DNA of 64,000 nucleotides from Nitratireductor aquimarinus (GCF_017255295.1 NZ_JAFKDE010000008.1:62001-126000); one strand, 5' to 3'. Positions 18,203 through 28,807 are shown, numbered from the stretch's first letter. The notes: generated by a model from the sequence alone, not told the origin. A program made the numbers and translations.

Positions 18203-19132
18203 CTAGCCGAAACGCCGGGCGCAATTGCAGAACTCCCTGAGCAGCGGGTTCTGGTTCGCCGGCGACCAGAAAAGCGCGAGCTCGTGGTCTGGCAGCGCTG
18301 GCTCGGTGGGCTTCAGAACCAGTTCGGGGCTCATGGAGAGCGTGTCCGGCGAGATCAGGCAGACGCCGACACCCGCCGTTGCAAGCGCCATCTGGGACTG
18401 CGCGGTGCTGACCTGGGTGTGGACGATGCGCGGCGTGAAGCCCAGCGCATGAAGACCGCCCATCTGATAATCGTAATGCGCGCGGTGATAGTTTCGCGGC
18501 GCGAGAATGATCTCCAGATGCGCCAGATCCTCGCCGCTGAGAAACGGCTTTGCGGCGAGCGGATGGTGCCGTGAAAGGCAGATCAGATAGGGGGCCTTCC
18601 AGACGGTGATGCTCTCCAGATCCTCCGACAGGCGCGGCGGCGTCGGAATGGTCAGGAAGGCAGCGTCCAGCTCGCCTTCGTTCAGCTTCTGGCTCAGCTC
18701 TTCGGCAGAAAGTTCGGTGAGGAAGAAATCGCTTGCCGGATGGCTTTTGCGAAACCGTTGCAGCAATTGGGTGGTTGCCGGATAGGACATGTAATTGGGA
18801 ATGCCTATCTTAAGCTCCCGCGCATTGCGCCGCCCTTCGAGCGTTTCGATGGCGTCACCGAAAATGTCGAGCACCCGCTGCGCCTGTCCAAGCAGAAACT
18901 GCCCTTCCGGCGTCAGCCTCAGCAGCCGGTTTCCGCGTTCGACCAGACGCACGCCCAGTGTCGTTTCAAGCTGCGAAATCTGCTGGCTCAGCGTGGGCTG
19001 GCTGATGGCGAGCGACTTTGCCGCGCGGTTGAAGCCGCTCAGGCGGGCCAGTTCGTCGAAATAGATGAGCTGGCGCAGGCTCACATTGCGCATGCGGCGC
19101 AGAATGGACGGTTCGATGGGATTGCCGGACAT
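18203..19132 (-). CDS. LysR family transcriptional regulator
   Basis: A 309-residue protein with the N-terminal winged helix (NVSLRQLIYFDELARL, NRAAKSLAISQPTLSQQI; residues about 15-75) and a C-terminal effector domain of two alpha/beta lobes. It is divergent from the MBL/ABC/HAD/HD operon and in the same direction as, but upstream of, the NMT1-type importer operon. LysR proteins usually control the divergent gene and themselves. An ATAG-N7-CTAT site lies in the divergent gap, so the MBL operon is the likely target. The effector is unknown. Confidence 0.93.
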   Translation of the reverse strand: MSGNPIEPSILRRMRNVSLRQLIYFDELARLSGFNRAAKSLAISQPTLSQQISQLETTLGVRLVERGNRLLRLTPEGQFLLGQAQRVLDIFGDAIETLEGRRNARELKIGIPNYMSYPATTQLLQRFRKSHPASDFFLTELSAEELSQKLNEGELDAAFLTIPTPPRLSEDLESITVWKAPYLICLSRHHPLAAKPFLSGEDLAHLEIILAPRNYHRAHYDYQMGGLHALGFTPRIVHTQVSTAQSQMALATAGVGVCLISPDTLSMSPELVLKPTEPALPDHELALFWSPANQNPLLREFCNCARRFG

Positions 19133-19170
19133 GCCCTGACACTTTCGCGTTTGATCACGGCAACCCGCCT

Positions 19171-19185
19171 ATAGGTTTTATCTAT
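19171..19185. promoter_or_regulatory. LysR-type box ATAG-N7-CTAT
   Basis: ATAGGTTTTATCTAT is an inverted ATAG/CTAT pair with exactly 7 bases between, fitting the T-N11-A rule of LysR sites and resembling OxyR-type spacing. It lies 39 nt before the LysR start and about 90 nt before the divergent MBL gene. Confidence 0.55.
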
Positions 19186-19277
19186 CAGTCGGATGACATT
19201 CGAATTGAACTGTCATGCAGGTGAAATGCAGCCGACTTAACCGTCGCCGCCATCGCGTTTCGGTTCAGGCGGTTTTT

Positions 19278-20108
19278 GTGTCACTTGCTCTAAAAGTTCT
19301 GGGTTCGTCGGGTGGGTATCCCGTGCGGGGGCTTCCCTGTTCGGGCTATCTGGTTACGGCCGATCAGGAAAACATCCTTCTCGATTGTGGTCCCGGCATC
19401 GCAACCGCTCTGCTTGCCGATGGCAGGCATTGCGGGCTGGATGGGGTGGTCATCAGCCATCTGCATCCCGATCACGTTCTGGATCTCGTGCCGCTTGCCT
19501 ATGCGCTTCTGGCCGAATGGCTCGTGGATGGGCGCACCACGCCGCTGCCCCTTTGCATTCCGCAGGGCGGTTTGCAGTTTCTTCAGCGGTTCTCCGACCT
19601 GTTCGGTCACCGCAACTGGCAGTTCCCAAGCGATGCGGACGAACCTGGAAAGCGGGCGCTTGCCGCCTCGGTTCAGGAGCGGCACGACTGGCTTCTGACG
19701 GTTTTCGATGTCCGTGAGTATGCCATCGGAGACACGCTCAGGCTTGGCGCGAACCAGATCGAGACGCATGCGGTGGATCACAATGCGCCGACGGCCGCGA
19801 TGCGGATCGAGAAGAACGGCGCGCGCATCGTCTACTCGGCAGATGCGCGTTTTGACCCGACCCTGGTGGGTTTCGCCGCTTCCGCCGATCTTTTTCTGGT
19901 GGATGCGCATATGTCCGGCCCGCTTGCCGGCGGCGCGCATATGAGCCCTGCCGAGGCGGGCAGGCTGGCCGCTCTCGCAGGGGTGCGCGAACTGGTGCTC
20001 TGCCATCTCGCAGCGCCTGAAGACGGGCCGAGCGCGCGCGCCGCGGCGGCGCAGCATTTCAGCGGTGCAATCCATCTCGCCTTTGAAACGCGTGAGTATC
20101 GCCTGTGA
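19278..20108 (+). CDS. Metallo-beta-lactamase-fold hydrolase (RNase Z/PhnP-like)
   Basis: A 276-residue MBL-fold protein with metal site HLHPDH (ISHLHPDHVLDL), then NHNAPT-type His in AVDHNAPTAAMRI, Asp in YSADARFDP and a late His in LVLCHLAAP. The start LKVLGSSGGYPVRGLPCSGY resembles phosphodiesterase-type members (RNase Z, PhnP). GTG 19278 gives the usual short N terminus; ATG 19215 would add 21 unusual residues and neither has a clear ribosome site. It heads an operon with a carbohydrate-type ABC importer and HAD and HD proteins, which together suggest cleavage of a phosphorylated compound; this is inference. Confidence 0.85.
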   Translation: MSLALKVLGSSGGYPVRGLPCSGYLVTADQENILLDCGPGIATALLADGRHCGLDGVVISHLHPDHVLDLVPLAYALLAEWLVDGRTTPLPLCIPQGGLQFLQRFSDLFGHRNWQFPSDADEPGKRALAASVQERHDWLLTVFDVREYAIGDTLRLGANQIETHAVDHNAPTAAMRIEKNGARIVYSADARFDPTLVGFAASADLFLVDAHMSGPLAGGAHMSPAEAGRLAALAGVRELVLCHLAAPEDGPSARAAAAQHFSGAIHLAFETREYRL

Positions 20109-21028
20109 CCGTTTCTCCCGCAGCGGTTCTCACGCCCATTCCGGCAGCGCCCACAGGAATGGGGCCGCGCATCGCGCCCTATCTGCTGGTCGGCCCGCTG
20201 ATGTTGCTCCTGTTCGTCTTTGCGATCCTGCCGTGTCTTCTGACGCTGCTGCTCGCCTTCTTCGACGTGGATATTCTGGCCGGCACCATTCGCTTTGTCG
20301 GGTTCGAGAATTTCACCCGGGCTGCCGCGCGCGGCGAGGTGCTCAACAGCCTGCGCGTCACCTTCACCTACATTCTCCTGACCGTGCCGCCATCGATGAT
20401 CCTCGGCCTTTTGATCGCGCTCGCGATCAACAGTCTGCGGCGCGGGCGCGCAATCTGGCAGGCAGTCTACTTCCTTCCGGTCGCGGCCACGCTGGTCGCC
20501 ATGTCGATCGTGTGGCGCTGGATGTTCGTCGGGCGTCGCGGCATCGTCGACCAGACGCTTGGTCAGATGACCGGCCTGGTCGACTGGCTGAACTCGCCCG
20601 TGCTTTCCCTGCCGGCGGTCGCCATTGTCGGCAACTGGCAGCAGATCGGCTTTGTCGTCGTTCTTTATCTCGCGGCGCTTGCCTCCGTGCCGCGCCACCA
20701 GATCGACGCCGCGCGGGTGGATGGCGCGGGTGCATGGCACCGCTTCTGGCACGTCACCTGGCCTGCCATCGGCCCGACCACGGTGTTTGTCGGCATCATC
20801 ACTTCGGTCAATGCGCTGCGGGTGTTCGACACGGTTTCGACCATGACCGGCGGCGGCCCTTCGCGCAGCAGCCAGACGCTCGCTCACCTCATGTGGGAAC
20901 GGGGCATCTACTTCTTTGACATCGGCGGGGGATCGGTGGTCACGCTCGTTCTTCTGGCGCTCGCCATCGCCGCAACCGCGCTCCAGCGCATCATGACCGC
21001 ACGGCTCGAGAAGGCTGGAACGCGATGA
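20105..21028 (+). CDS. ABC importer permease, MalF/UgpA type
   Basis: A 307-residue inner-membrane permease with six predicted helices and the coupling loop ASVPRHQIDAARVDGAGAW, followed by FWHVTWPAIGPTTVF. This EAA motif with D-G-A is typical of the carbohydrate-uptake CUT1 group. The GTG start overlaps the MBL stop (GTGA), showing tight coupling of hydrolase and importer. It pairs with the next permease to form the membrane channel. Confidence 0.92.
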   Translation: MTVSPAAVLTPIPAAPTGMGPRIAPYLLVGPLMLLLFVFAILPCLLTLLLAFFDVDILAGTIRFVGFENFTRAAARGEVLNSLRVTFTYILLTVPPSMILGLLIALAINSLRRGRAIWQAVYFLPVAATLVAMSIVWRWMFVGRRGIVDQTLGQMTGLVDWLNSPVLSLPAVAIVGNWQQIGFVVVLYLAALASVPRHQIDAARVDGAGAWHRFWHVTWPAIGPTTVFVGIITSVNALRVFDTVSTMTGGGPSRSSQTLAHLMWERGIYFFDIGGGSVVTLVLLALAIAATALQRIMTARLEKAGTR

Positions 21029-21870
21029 CCCAATCAATCGACACGACCCGCGCCCGCCTGGTTGCAGGCGGCACCCATCTGGCGCTCGCTGCAGGCGCGG
21101 TTTTCATGCTGCTGCCTTTCTGGCTGATGCTGCGCACCTCGTTCACCGCGCCGGATCAGGTCTTTGCCGGGAACATTCTGGCGCTCAGCGATTTCAGCCT
21201 CGAGAACTATCGCCGCGTTTTCGCGGAAGTGCCGCTGCTTCGCTATTATCTGAACGGCATTTTCGTGGTGACCGCCATCTTCATCGGGCAGGTGATCGTC
21301 TGCGTTCCCGCAGCCTATGCGCTGTCGCGGCTGCGCTTTTCCGGGCGAGAAGTCGGGTTGTGGCTGGTGCTGGCCGCGATGATGGTTCCCTATCACGCCA
21401 CGGCCATTCCGATTTACGTGCTTCTGTCGCGCTTCGGCATGATCAACACGCATGGCGCGCTTATCCTGCCGTTCATCGGTTCTGCCTTCAGCGTTTTTCT
21501 GCTGCGGCAGTTCTTCCTGTCGATCCCGCAATCGGTTTTCGAATCGGCGCGGCTCGATGGCGCGTCCTCGCTGCGCACGCTGATGCACATCGTCTTCCCT
21601 ATGGCGCGGCCGGCCATCGTCACCTTTGGCATCCTCAGTTTCGTGTCGCACTGGAACGACTATTTCTGGCCGTCTTTCGTGCTGCGCAATGATTTCGCCG
21701 CCACGGTTCCCTTCGGCATCGTCAAGTTTCTCGATCAGGAGCTTGGTGCGGATTACGGGCCGCAAATGGCGGCTGCAACCCTGACCGTCCTGCCTCTTCT
21801 CGTCGGTTTCCTCATCGCCCAGCGGCAGCTCATCGCCGGCATCGCGATGACCTCCGGGCAGGTCGACTGA
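21025..21870 (+). CDS. ABC importer permease, MalG/UgpE type
   Basis: A 281-residue second permease. The coupling loop IPQSVFESARLDGASSLRTL and following VFPMARPAIVTFGIL are canonical for MalG/UgpE. The N-terminal helix and periplasmic segment (TSFTAPDQVFAGN) are also usual. ATG 21025 overlaps the previous stop by 4 bp. It ends 31 nt before the binding-protein gene. Confidence 0.92.
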   Translation: MTQSIDTTRARLVAGGTHLALAAGAVFMLLPFWLMLRTSFTAPDQVFAGNILALSDFSLENYRRVFAEVPLLRYYLNGIFVVTAIFIGQVIVCVPAAYALSRLRFSGREVGLWLVLAAMMVPYHATAIPIYVLLSRFGMINTHGALILPFIGSAFSVFLLRQFFLSIPQSVFESARLDGASSLRTLMHIVFPMARPAIVTFGILSFVSHWNDYFWPSFVLRNDFAATVPFGIVKFLDQELGADYGPQMAAATLTVLPLLVGFLIAQRQLIAGIAMTSGQVD

Positions 21871-21901
21871 CATCGTCTCACATCACATCTGGAGCCAATT
21901 C

Positions 21902-23152
21902 ATGAAACGCCTTCTCACCACCACCGCACTCCTCGCCATGATCAGCGCGACGCCTGCACTCGCCCAGACCGAGCTGCGGCTGGTCTCCGGTCAGGAAAAA
22001 CAGAACGGCGCGGTTCTGAAACAGGTCTTCGAGGCCTTCAACGCCGGCCAGGAGGATGTTTCGGTCAATCTGGAACTCGACAACCAGTCAGATCTCGACA
22101 CCACGCAGAAGGTTCTGGCCGACATCGTTGCCGGCTCCGCTCCGGATGCGGTTCGCGTGACCGGCGCCGTGCTGCGGGCCTATGTGGATTCTGGCCGCGC
22201 GCAGCCGCTGGACGAATGTCTTGCCTCGGCTCCGGAGCTCGCGGCGCAGCTCGACAAGGGGCTGGTCGACAATTTTCGTGTCGACGGCAAGCTCTATGCC
22301 ATGCCCTGGTATGTCACCCTGCCTGCGCTGTTCGTGAACGCGGATGCATTTGTGGCCGCAGGCCTCGACCCGCAGAACCCGCCGCGCAACTGGAGCGAGC
22401 TTGAGGCCGCTGCCGCCAGGCTGAGCGATGGTTCCGGCAACCGTTTTGGCGTTCTGATGTACATGCCGAACACCTATGTCTACGAAAGCCAGCTTCTCTC
22501 GTCGGGCGGCGAGATGGTCGATGGCGAGGGCCGGTCCGGCGTTGCCAGCAAGGCTTCGGTCGAGCTGATGGCGTTCATGCGGGGCCTCGTCGAGAAACAG
22601 CAGATGCCCGCGCTCGCGCCCTCGACCTTCTGGGGTGAGGCTTCGCGCATGTTCCAGTCCGGCGAAGTGGCGATGCTTCTAAGCTCGTCCTCCGCCTATA
22701 ACAACGTCACCAGCAACATCGCGTTCGATCTGGCGGTTGCGCCGATGCCGGCCCGTGACGGCGAGGAGGCGCTGACGGCGGCTTCCGGCAATGGTTTCGT
22801 GATGCTCGCGACGGACCCGGAGCGTCAGAAAGCCACCTGCAAGGCGCTCCTCTCACTCGTTGCGCCCGAGAGCGTTGCCGCCACGGTGAAGGCGACGGCC
22901 TCTTCGCCGATCAATGTCACTGCTGCGCAGACGCCGGAACTGCTCGGCGATTTCTATGCCGAAAACCCCGCGCTCATGGCTCTGAACGGCCAGGAAAACC
23001 GCCCCTGGTACACGCTGCCGGGCCGCGCCAACAACGAGTTCCAGAGCAATTTCGGCGATATCCAGCACCAGATCCTGACCGGCGCTGTCGAACCGCAGGA
23101 GGGCATGAGCCGCCTTGCCGACATCATGAACGAGCTGAACGAAGCCCAATGA
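21902..23152 (+). CDS. ABC importer binding protein (family 1, UgpB/MalE-like)
   Basis: A 416-residue protein with signal peptide (KRLLTTTALLAMISATPALAQ, cleavage after residue 21). The mature protein has family-1 features: VSVNLELDNQ near the start, DIVAGSAPDAVRVTGAVLRAY, YAMPWYVTLPALFVNADAF and the late NAPWYTLPGR-like segment RPWYTLPGRANNEFQSNF. UgpB-like receptors bind sugars, glycerol phosphates or glycerophosphodiesters. No phosphate-contact residues can be assigned by eye. GGAG lies before the ATG. Confidence 0.9.
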   Translation: MKRLLTTTALLAMISATPALAQTELRLVSGQEKQNGAVLKQVFEAFNAGQEDVSVNLELDNQSDLDTTQKVLADIVAGSAPDAVRVTGAVLRAYVDSGRAQPLDECLASAPELAAQLDKGLVDNFRVDGKLYAMPWYVTLPALFVNADAFVAAGLDPQNPPRNWSELEAAAARLSDGSGNRFGVLMYMPNTYVYESQLLSSGGEMVDGEGRSGVASKASVELMAFMRGLVEKQQMPALAPSTFWGEASRMFQSGEVAMLLSSSSAYNNVTSNIAFDLAVAPMPARDGEEALTAASGNGFVMLATDPERQKATCKALLSLVAPESVAATVKATASSPINVTAAQTPELLGDFYAENPALMALNGQENRPWYTLPGRANNEFQSNFGDIQHQILTGAVEPQEGMSRLADIMNELNEAQ

Positions 23153-24273
23153 TCGCGCGCAACGGATCGGCCCGGAAAGCAGGCCCGCAGGGCATGGGGA
23201 AGAACCCCATGCCCGTAGCGGTTCGCAATCTCACAAAGCACTGGCCGGGCGCGGAGCGTCCGGTTTTCTCCAGTCTCGATATCGACTGCCCGGCGGGCGG
23301 CATCACGATCATCGTCGGCCCCTCGGGCTGCGGAAAAACGACACTGCTGCGTTGCCTGAGCGGGCTTGAAACGCCCACATCGGGCAGCATTCTGTTCGGT
23401 AAGCAGGATGTCACGCAGGTGGATTCCCAGCATCGCGGCGTGGCCATGGTGTTCCAGAACTATGCGCTCTACCCGACCAAGACGGTGTTCGAGAACATCG
23501 CTTTTCCGCTGCGCATGGCGCGGCTTGATCCGCAGAGCATTCGCACGCGGGTCAGGGCCGCAGCCGCATTGACGCGCATGGAGCCATATCTTGATCGCTA
23601 CCCGGCGCAGCTTTCCGGCGGCCAGCGGCAGCGTGTCGGGATTGCGCGCGCCATCGTGCGCGGCCCGGCGGTTCTGCTGATGGATGAGCCGCTGTCCAAT
23701 CTGGACACCAAGCTGCGGATCGAGATGCGGGCGGAACTGGGCGCGTTGCAGCGCCAGATTGGCTCCACCACCGTCTATGTGACCCACGACCAGACGGAAG
23801 CGCTTGCGCTTGCCGACCATCTGATCGTCATGCGCGATGGCCGCATTGAGCAGCAGGGCGCGCCGGAAGACATTTTCACGAGCCCGGCAAACACCTTCGT
23901 CGCCGATTTTCTTGGCTCCATGAACCTTGTCGATGTGACACGTTCCGAAGACAGGGTTTTCGTCACATCGGGCGCGGTGCGGCTGGACGGGCTGCCGAAG
24001 GCCCCGCTCTCGCCAATGTTCCGCCTCGGCTTCCGCGCCGAAGACGTGCAACTGGGACCGGTGGACGGCGAGAAGGCCACATTGCCGGTCACCGTCAGGC
24101 GTTCGGAACTGATGGGCTCGGAACGCCTCGTTCATATGGAATGCGGCGGGCTTGCACTGCGCGCCCGGCTGAAAGAAGTGGTGCGGCCGGACGATCGGCT
24201 CGAACTCCACATTCCGGCCGGGGCGCTTCACTATTTCGATGAGACAGGAAAACGCGTGGCGGGTGCAGTATGA
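23149..24273 (+). CDS. ABC importer ATPase, MalK/UgpC type
   Basis: A 374-residue ATPase with Walker A VGPSGCGKTT, Q-loop MVFQNYALYPTKTV, signature LSGGQRQRVGIARAI, Walker B VLLMDEPLSNLD and H-loop VYVTHDQTEALAL. The C-terminal third (from about residue 250) is the OB-type regulatory domain of the MalK group. It has an unusual N-terminal extension of about 20 residues before PVAVRNLTKHW; an internal ATG at 23194 or 23209 is a possible alternative start. ATG 23149 overlaps the binding-protein stop. Confidence 0.92.
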   Translation: MIARNGSARKAGPQGMGKNPMPVAVRNLTKHWPGAERPVFSSLDIDCPAGGITIIVGPSGCGKTTLLRCLSGLETPTSGSILFGKQDVTQVDSQHRGVAMVFQNYALYPTKTVFENIAFPLRMARLDPQSIRTRVRAAAALTRMEPYLDRYPAQLSGGQRQRVGIARAIVRGPAVLLMDEPLSNLDTKLRIEMRAELGALQRQIGSTTVYVTHDQTEALALADHLIVMRDGRIEQQGAPEDIFTSPANTFVADFLGSMNLVDVTRSEDRVFVTSGAVRLDGLPKAPLSPMFRLGFRAEDVQLGPVDGEKATLPVTVRRSELMGSERLVHMECGGLALRARLKEVVRPDDRLELHIPAGALHYFDETGKRVAGAV

Positions 24274-24914
24274 AAAACAACCACGTGATCTGGGACTGGA
24301 ACGGCACTCTGCTGGACGATTTTGCCATCACGGCGCAAATCACCGCCGATGCCCTTGCAGAGCTTGGGCGGCCGGGCGTGACGCCCGAAATGGTGCGGGA
24401 ACATTACCGGCGTCCGTTGTCGGAGTATTTCAGTGCGCTTCTGGGGCGGATTGCACGTCCAGACGAGCTTCGCCATCTTGGCGAGGCCTATGAGCGCAAT
24501 TACGATCCGGCGATGTACGGACTTCCGCTCGCCATCGATGCGCTGGACGCGCTCTCCACACTGGCAGAACGCACCAACCAGTCGCTTCTGTCGATGGCGC
24601 CGCATGGCCAGATCGAACAACTGATCGAGCATCACGGCCTCGGGAGCCATTTCACGCTCGTGGAGGGCTTTACGGGAACCGGACACCCGACCAAGCGGGA
24701 GAGCCTCGAACGTCATTGCGAGACGCTTGATGTGAACCCGCGAGCGTGCTGGCTGATCGGCGACACGGTTGACGACTTCGCGGCGGCTGCGCCGCTTGGC
24801 GTCAGGACCGCGCTGGTGACGACCGGCATGCAGGGGCGGGATGCGCTGCTTGCAACGGGCGCGCCCGTTTTCGACAGTCTGGCGGACGCCGCCGGACATA
24901 TTCTGAATGCCTGA
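24270..24914 (+). CDS. HAD-superfamily hydrolase with DWNGT motif I
   Basis: A 214-residue haloacid-dehalogenase-fold protein. Motif I reads IWDWNGTLLDD, so the nucleophilic Asp is kept but the usual second Asp (general acid/base) is Asn. Motif II Ser in LLSMAPHG, motif III Lys in TKRESL and motif IV in IGDTVDDFAAA are present. An alpha-helical cap lies at about residues 17-85. The Asn suggests altered chemistry or a subgroup with a different acid. It overlaps the ATPase stop by 4 bp, tying it to the importer. Confidence 0.88.
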   Translation: MKNNHVIWDWNGTLLDDFAITAQITADALAELGRPGVTPEMVREHYRRPLSEYFSALLGRIARPDELRHLGEAYERNYDPAMYGLPLAIDALDALSTLAERTNQSLLSMAPHGQIEQLIEHHGLGSHFTLVEGFTGTGHPTKRESLERHCETLDVNPRACWLIGDTVDDFAAAAPLGVRTALVTTGMQGRDALLATGAPVFDSLADAAGHILNA

Positions 24915-24930
24915 AAAGAGAACGAGTTTC

Positions 24931-25596
24931 ATGCCGCATAGCAAACTGATCGCTGACCTCGAAGCCGCCTTCGAGGCGCATGACGACAGCAGCGACAACA
25001 GCCACGACATCAACCATGCGCGCCGCGTGATGCGTTCCGCTCTTGAGATTGCTGCGGGGGAAGGCGGCGGCAATCAGCGCGTGATCATCGCCGCAGCCTA
25101 TCTCCATGACTGGATCAACCTGCCGAAGAACCACCCGGATCGCGCGCGGGCCTCCGCCCTGTCGGCCGAGGCCGCACGGCCCATTCTCAAATCCCTGGGT
25201 TTTGACGAGGCCGAACGCGAGGCTGCATGTCACGCCATCGTGGCGCACAGTTTCTCGGCGGGCATTACGCCGGAAACGCTGGAAGCGAAGGCGCTGCAGG
25301 ATGCAGACCGTCTTGAGGCGCTGGGGGCCATCGGCCTTGCGCGCACCTTCGCCATTTCCGGCCAGCTCGGCTCCAGCCTGTTCGACGGAGAAGACCCCTT
25401 TGCCGTCAATCGCCCGCTCGATGACAAGCGCTACTCGGTGGATCATTTCGAGGTGAAGCTGCTGCGCCTTCCCGAGACGATGCAGACCTCCATGGGGCGT
25501 CAGCTCGCGGACCGGCGCGCCGACGTGCTGCGTCGTTTTCTGGCGGATCTGGCCGAGGAACTCGGCGCTGCCCTTCCTCAGGGCGCAAGGGGCTAG
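24931..25596 (+). CDS. HD-domain phosphohydrolase
   Basis: A 221-residue HD-superfamily protein with metal ligands DINHARRVM (first His), AAAYLHDWIN (His-Asp pair) and a late Asp in LQDADRLEALG. The family includes stand-alone phosphohydrolases acting on nucleotides and other phosphate esters. ATG 24931 is chosen; an in-frame ATG at 24907 overlaps the HAD gene by 8 bp and has no ribosome site. It is the last gene of the MBL/ABC/HAD operon, giving three candidate phosphoesterases around one importer. Confidence 0.87.
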   Translation: MPHSKLIADLEAAFEAHDDSSDNSHDINHARRVMRSALEIAAGEGGGNQRVIIAAAYLHDWINLPKNHPDRARASALSAEAARPILKSLGFDEAEREAACHAIVAHSFSAGITPETLEAKALQDADRLEALGAIGLARTFAISGQLGSSLFDGEDPFAVNRPLDDKRYSVDHFEVKLLRLPETMQTSMGRQLADRRADVLRRFLADLAEELGAALPQGARG

Positions 25597-27276
<1,680 letters not shown>

Positions 27277-27306
27277 CGCCCTCTATCGGCATTCCAGAGA
27301 AACGAG

Positions 27307-27335
27307 CCCGCGCGACCTGTTTCGCGCGGGTTTTT
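27307..27335 (+). terminator. Rho-independent terminator of gdhA
   Basis: A perfect 9-bp GC-rich stem (CCCGCGCGA 27307-27315, TCGCGCGGG 27322-27330), 6-nt loop and TTTTT run at 27331-27335, 30 nt after the gdhA stop. Confidence 0.9.
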
Positions 27336-27419
27336 CGTATGGGTTTCCGCTTTTTGGGGCTCAAAATCTGCAAACGGAGGAAAATCGCAGCCGGATCAAG
27401 TGCGGATTTTGCTTGAAAC

Positions 27420-27443
27420 TGAAACCTGAATCATTATTCATGT
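27420..27443. promoter_or_regulatory. TetR-type operator, copy 1 (TGAATCATTATTCA core)
   Basis: The core TGAATCATTATTCA at 27427-27440 is an inverted repeat TGAAT-N4-ATTCA. The 24-bp stretch 27420-27443 matches 36709-36732 in 23 of 24 positions, the latter lying before the Liv-type binding-protein gene. It overlaps the start region of the TetR gene, which fits autorepression. Confidence 0.75.
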
Positions 27444-27448
27444 ATGTC

Positions 27449-28030
27449 ATGGCAGAACCGAAGACGAAACGCGGCCAGATAAGGCGCGCCAAGATCCTTG
27501 CAGCAGCCGAGACGGTCATGGGCGACCAGGGCTTTTCCGCCGCGTCCATTGCCGAGATCACACGGCTGGCGGATACGGCGCTCGGCACATTCTACGTGTA
27601 TTTCACCAGCAAGGAACAGGTTTTCCGCGAGCTGGTGCTGGAGATGGGGCGGATCACGCGCGCGATCGTAGGTGAGGCGATCAGCGATGCGCCCGACCGT
27701 CTGAGCGCGGAGCGGGCGGGGCTCGAAGCCTTTTTACGCTTCGTCGCCGAAAGGCCGCAGCTCTACCGGATCGTTGAGGAGGCGCGGTTCGTCGATCCGG
27801 AGGCCTATCGGGACTATTTCTGGCATTTCGGGCAGGCCTACACGCTTGGCCTGCGCGAGGCGCAGAAGCGCGGCGAGATTTCTGCGGGCGATCCGGAGGT
27901 GCGGGCCTATGCGCTGATGGGCATCTCCAAGGCGCTCGGAGACCGTTACGTGCTGTGGGAGGAGACACCCGACATCGAGCGGGTGGTTGAGGAGGCGCAT
28001 AAGATGATCTGTCACGGGCTTGCCCCATGA
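27449..28030 (+). CDS. TetR family regulator of the acyl-CoA locus
   Basis: A 193-residue regulator with an N-terminal TetR helix-turn-helix (residues about 8-55; SIAEITRLADTALGTFYVYF) and a helical ligand domain. Start ATG 27449 is the third candidate after TTG 27413 and ATG 27440, chosen because the operator covers the earlier ones; no ribosome site is visible for any, so translation may be near-leaderless. It overlaps the enoyl-CoA hydratase start by 4 bp, so it is the first gene of the operon it probably regulates. The matching operator before the Liv importer points to joint control. An acyl-CoA is the likely effector, by context. Confidence 0.9.
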   Translation: MAEPKTKRGQIRRAKILAAAETVMGDQGFSAASIAEITRLADTALGTFYVYFTSKEQVFRELVLEMGRITRAIVGEAISDAPDRLSAERAGLEAFLRFVAERPQLYRIVEEARFVDPEAYRDYFWHFGQAYTLGLREAQKRGEISAGDPEVRAYALMGISKALGDRYVLWEETPDIERVVEEAHKMICHGLAP

Positions 28031-28806
28031 GTTCGCACGAACCCTCGTTCGTCCGAACTGAAATTCGCAGCGCGCCCGGCGGGTGCGACTGTTTCGTGAT
28101 CACCCTGGCCGCGCCCCGCGCCAATGCGCTGGAGCCGGATTTTCTGGCCGCAATTGAGGCCGCTCAGGAAGATTTCGAGGATACCGGCCTCCGCCGCGCA
28201 CTGATCTGCGGCGGACGCAATTTTTCCACTGGCGGCGATGTCGGCCGATTTCTGGAAGCGGCCTGCGACGGGCAGGCGGTGGCCTATGCCGAGCGGGTCG
28301 TGCCGCTTTTACAGCGCTGCGTGCTGCGGATGATCGGCCAGAAGGCCATTGTCGCTCTGGCTGGCCGGGGTGCGATTACCGGCGGATCCGCCGGTTTCCT
28401 GTTTGCTTCCGACCTTGCCGTTCTGGCTCCGGATGCATTCGTGCAGCCCTATTACGGGGTGATGGGCTTTGCGCCTGATGGCGGCTGGACGGCCACGCTG
28501 CCGGAGCGGATCGGCGCGGGTGCCGCACAGGACTGGCTCCTGAACGACCGGCGGTTTGGAGCGGAGGAACTCATGGCGCGCGGGCTCGCCTGCGCCGTCG
28601 ACCCTGATCCCGAAAATGCTGCGCTCGCCCGGCTGGCCGCGCTCGACATCGATATGGCGCTTGCCGGCAAGGCGCTCATCTGGGATGCCGCAAGACGGGC
28701 GCAGGTGGAGGCGCGGCTTGCAGCAGAGACCGAAGCCTTTCGCACACTGATCCCGCTTGAGGCGACACGGGCGAAGATGGCGGCATTTCTTGGCAAGGAG
28801 GCTTGA
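28027..28806 (+). CDS. Enoyl-CoA hydratase/isomerase family protein
   Basis: A 259-residue crotonase-fold protein. The first oxyanion-hole segment is GGRNFSTGGDVGRF near residues 59-72, the second is ALAGRGAITGGSAGFLFASDL near 112-132. The Glu normally found at the hydratase catalytic site after the second segment is not obvious: the region reads QPYYGVMGFAPDGGWTATLP, with Asp in the position often used by isomerases. It could be a hydratase, isomerase or related lyase. It is co-transcribed with an acyl-CoA ligase and hotdog proteins, so it acts on a CoA thioester made from the imported acid. Confidence 0.87.
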   Translation: MSSHEPSFVRTEIRSAPGGCDCFVITLAAPRANALEPDFLAAIEAAQEDFEDTGLRRALICGGRNFSTGGDVGRFLEAACDGQAVAYAERVVPLLQRCVLRMIGQKAIVALAGRGAITGGSAGFLFASDLAVLAPDAFVQPYYGVMGFAPDGGWTATLPERIGAGAAQDWLLNDRRFGAEELMARGLACAVDPDPENAALARLAALDIDMALAGKALIWDAARRAQVEARLAAETEAFRTLIPLEATRAKMAAFLGKEA

Positions 28807-28807
28807 G

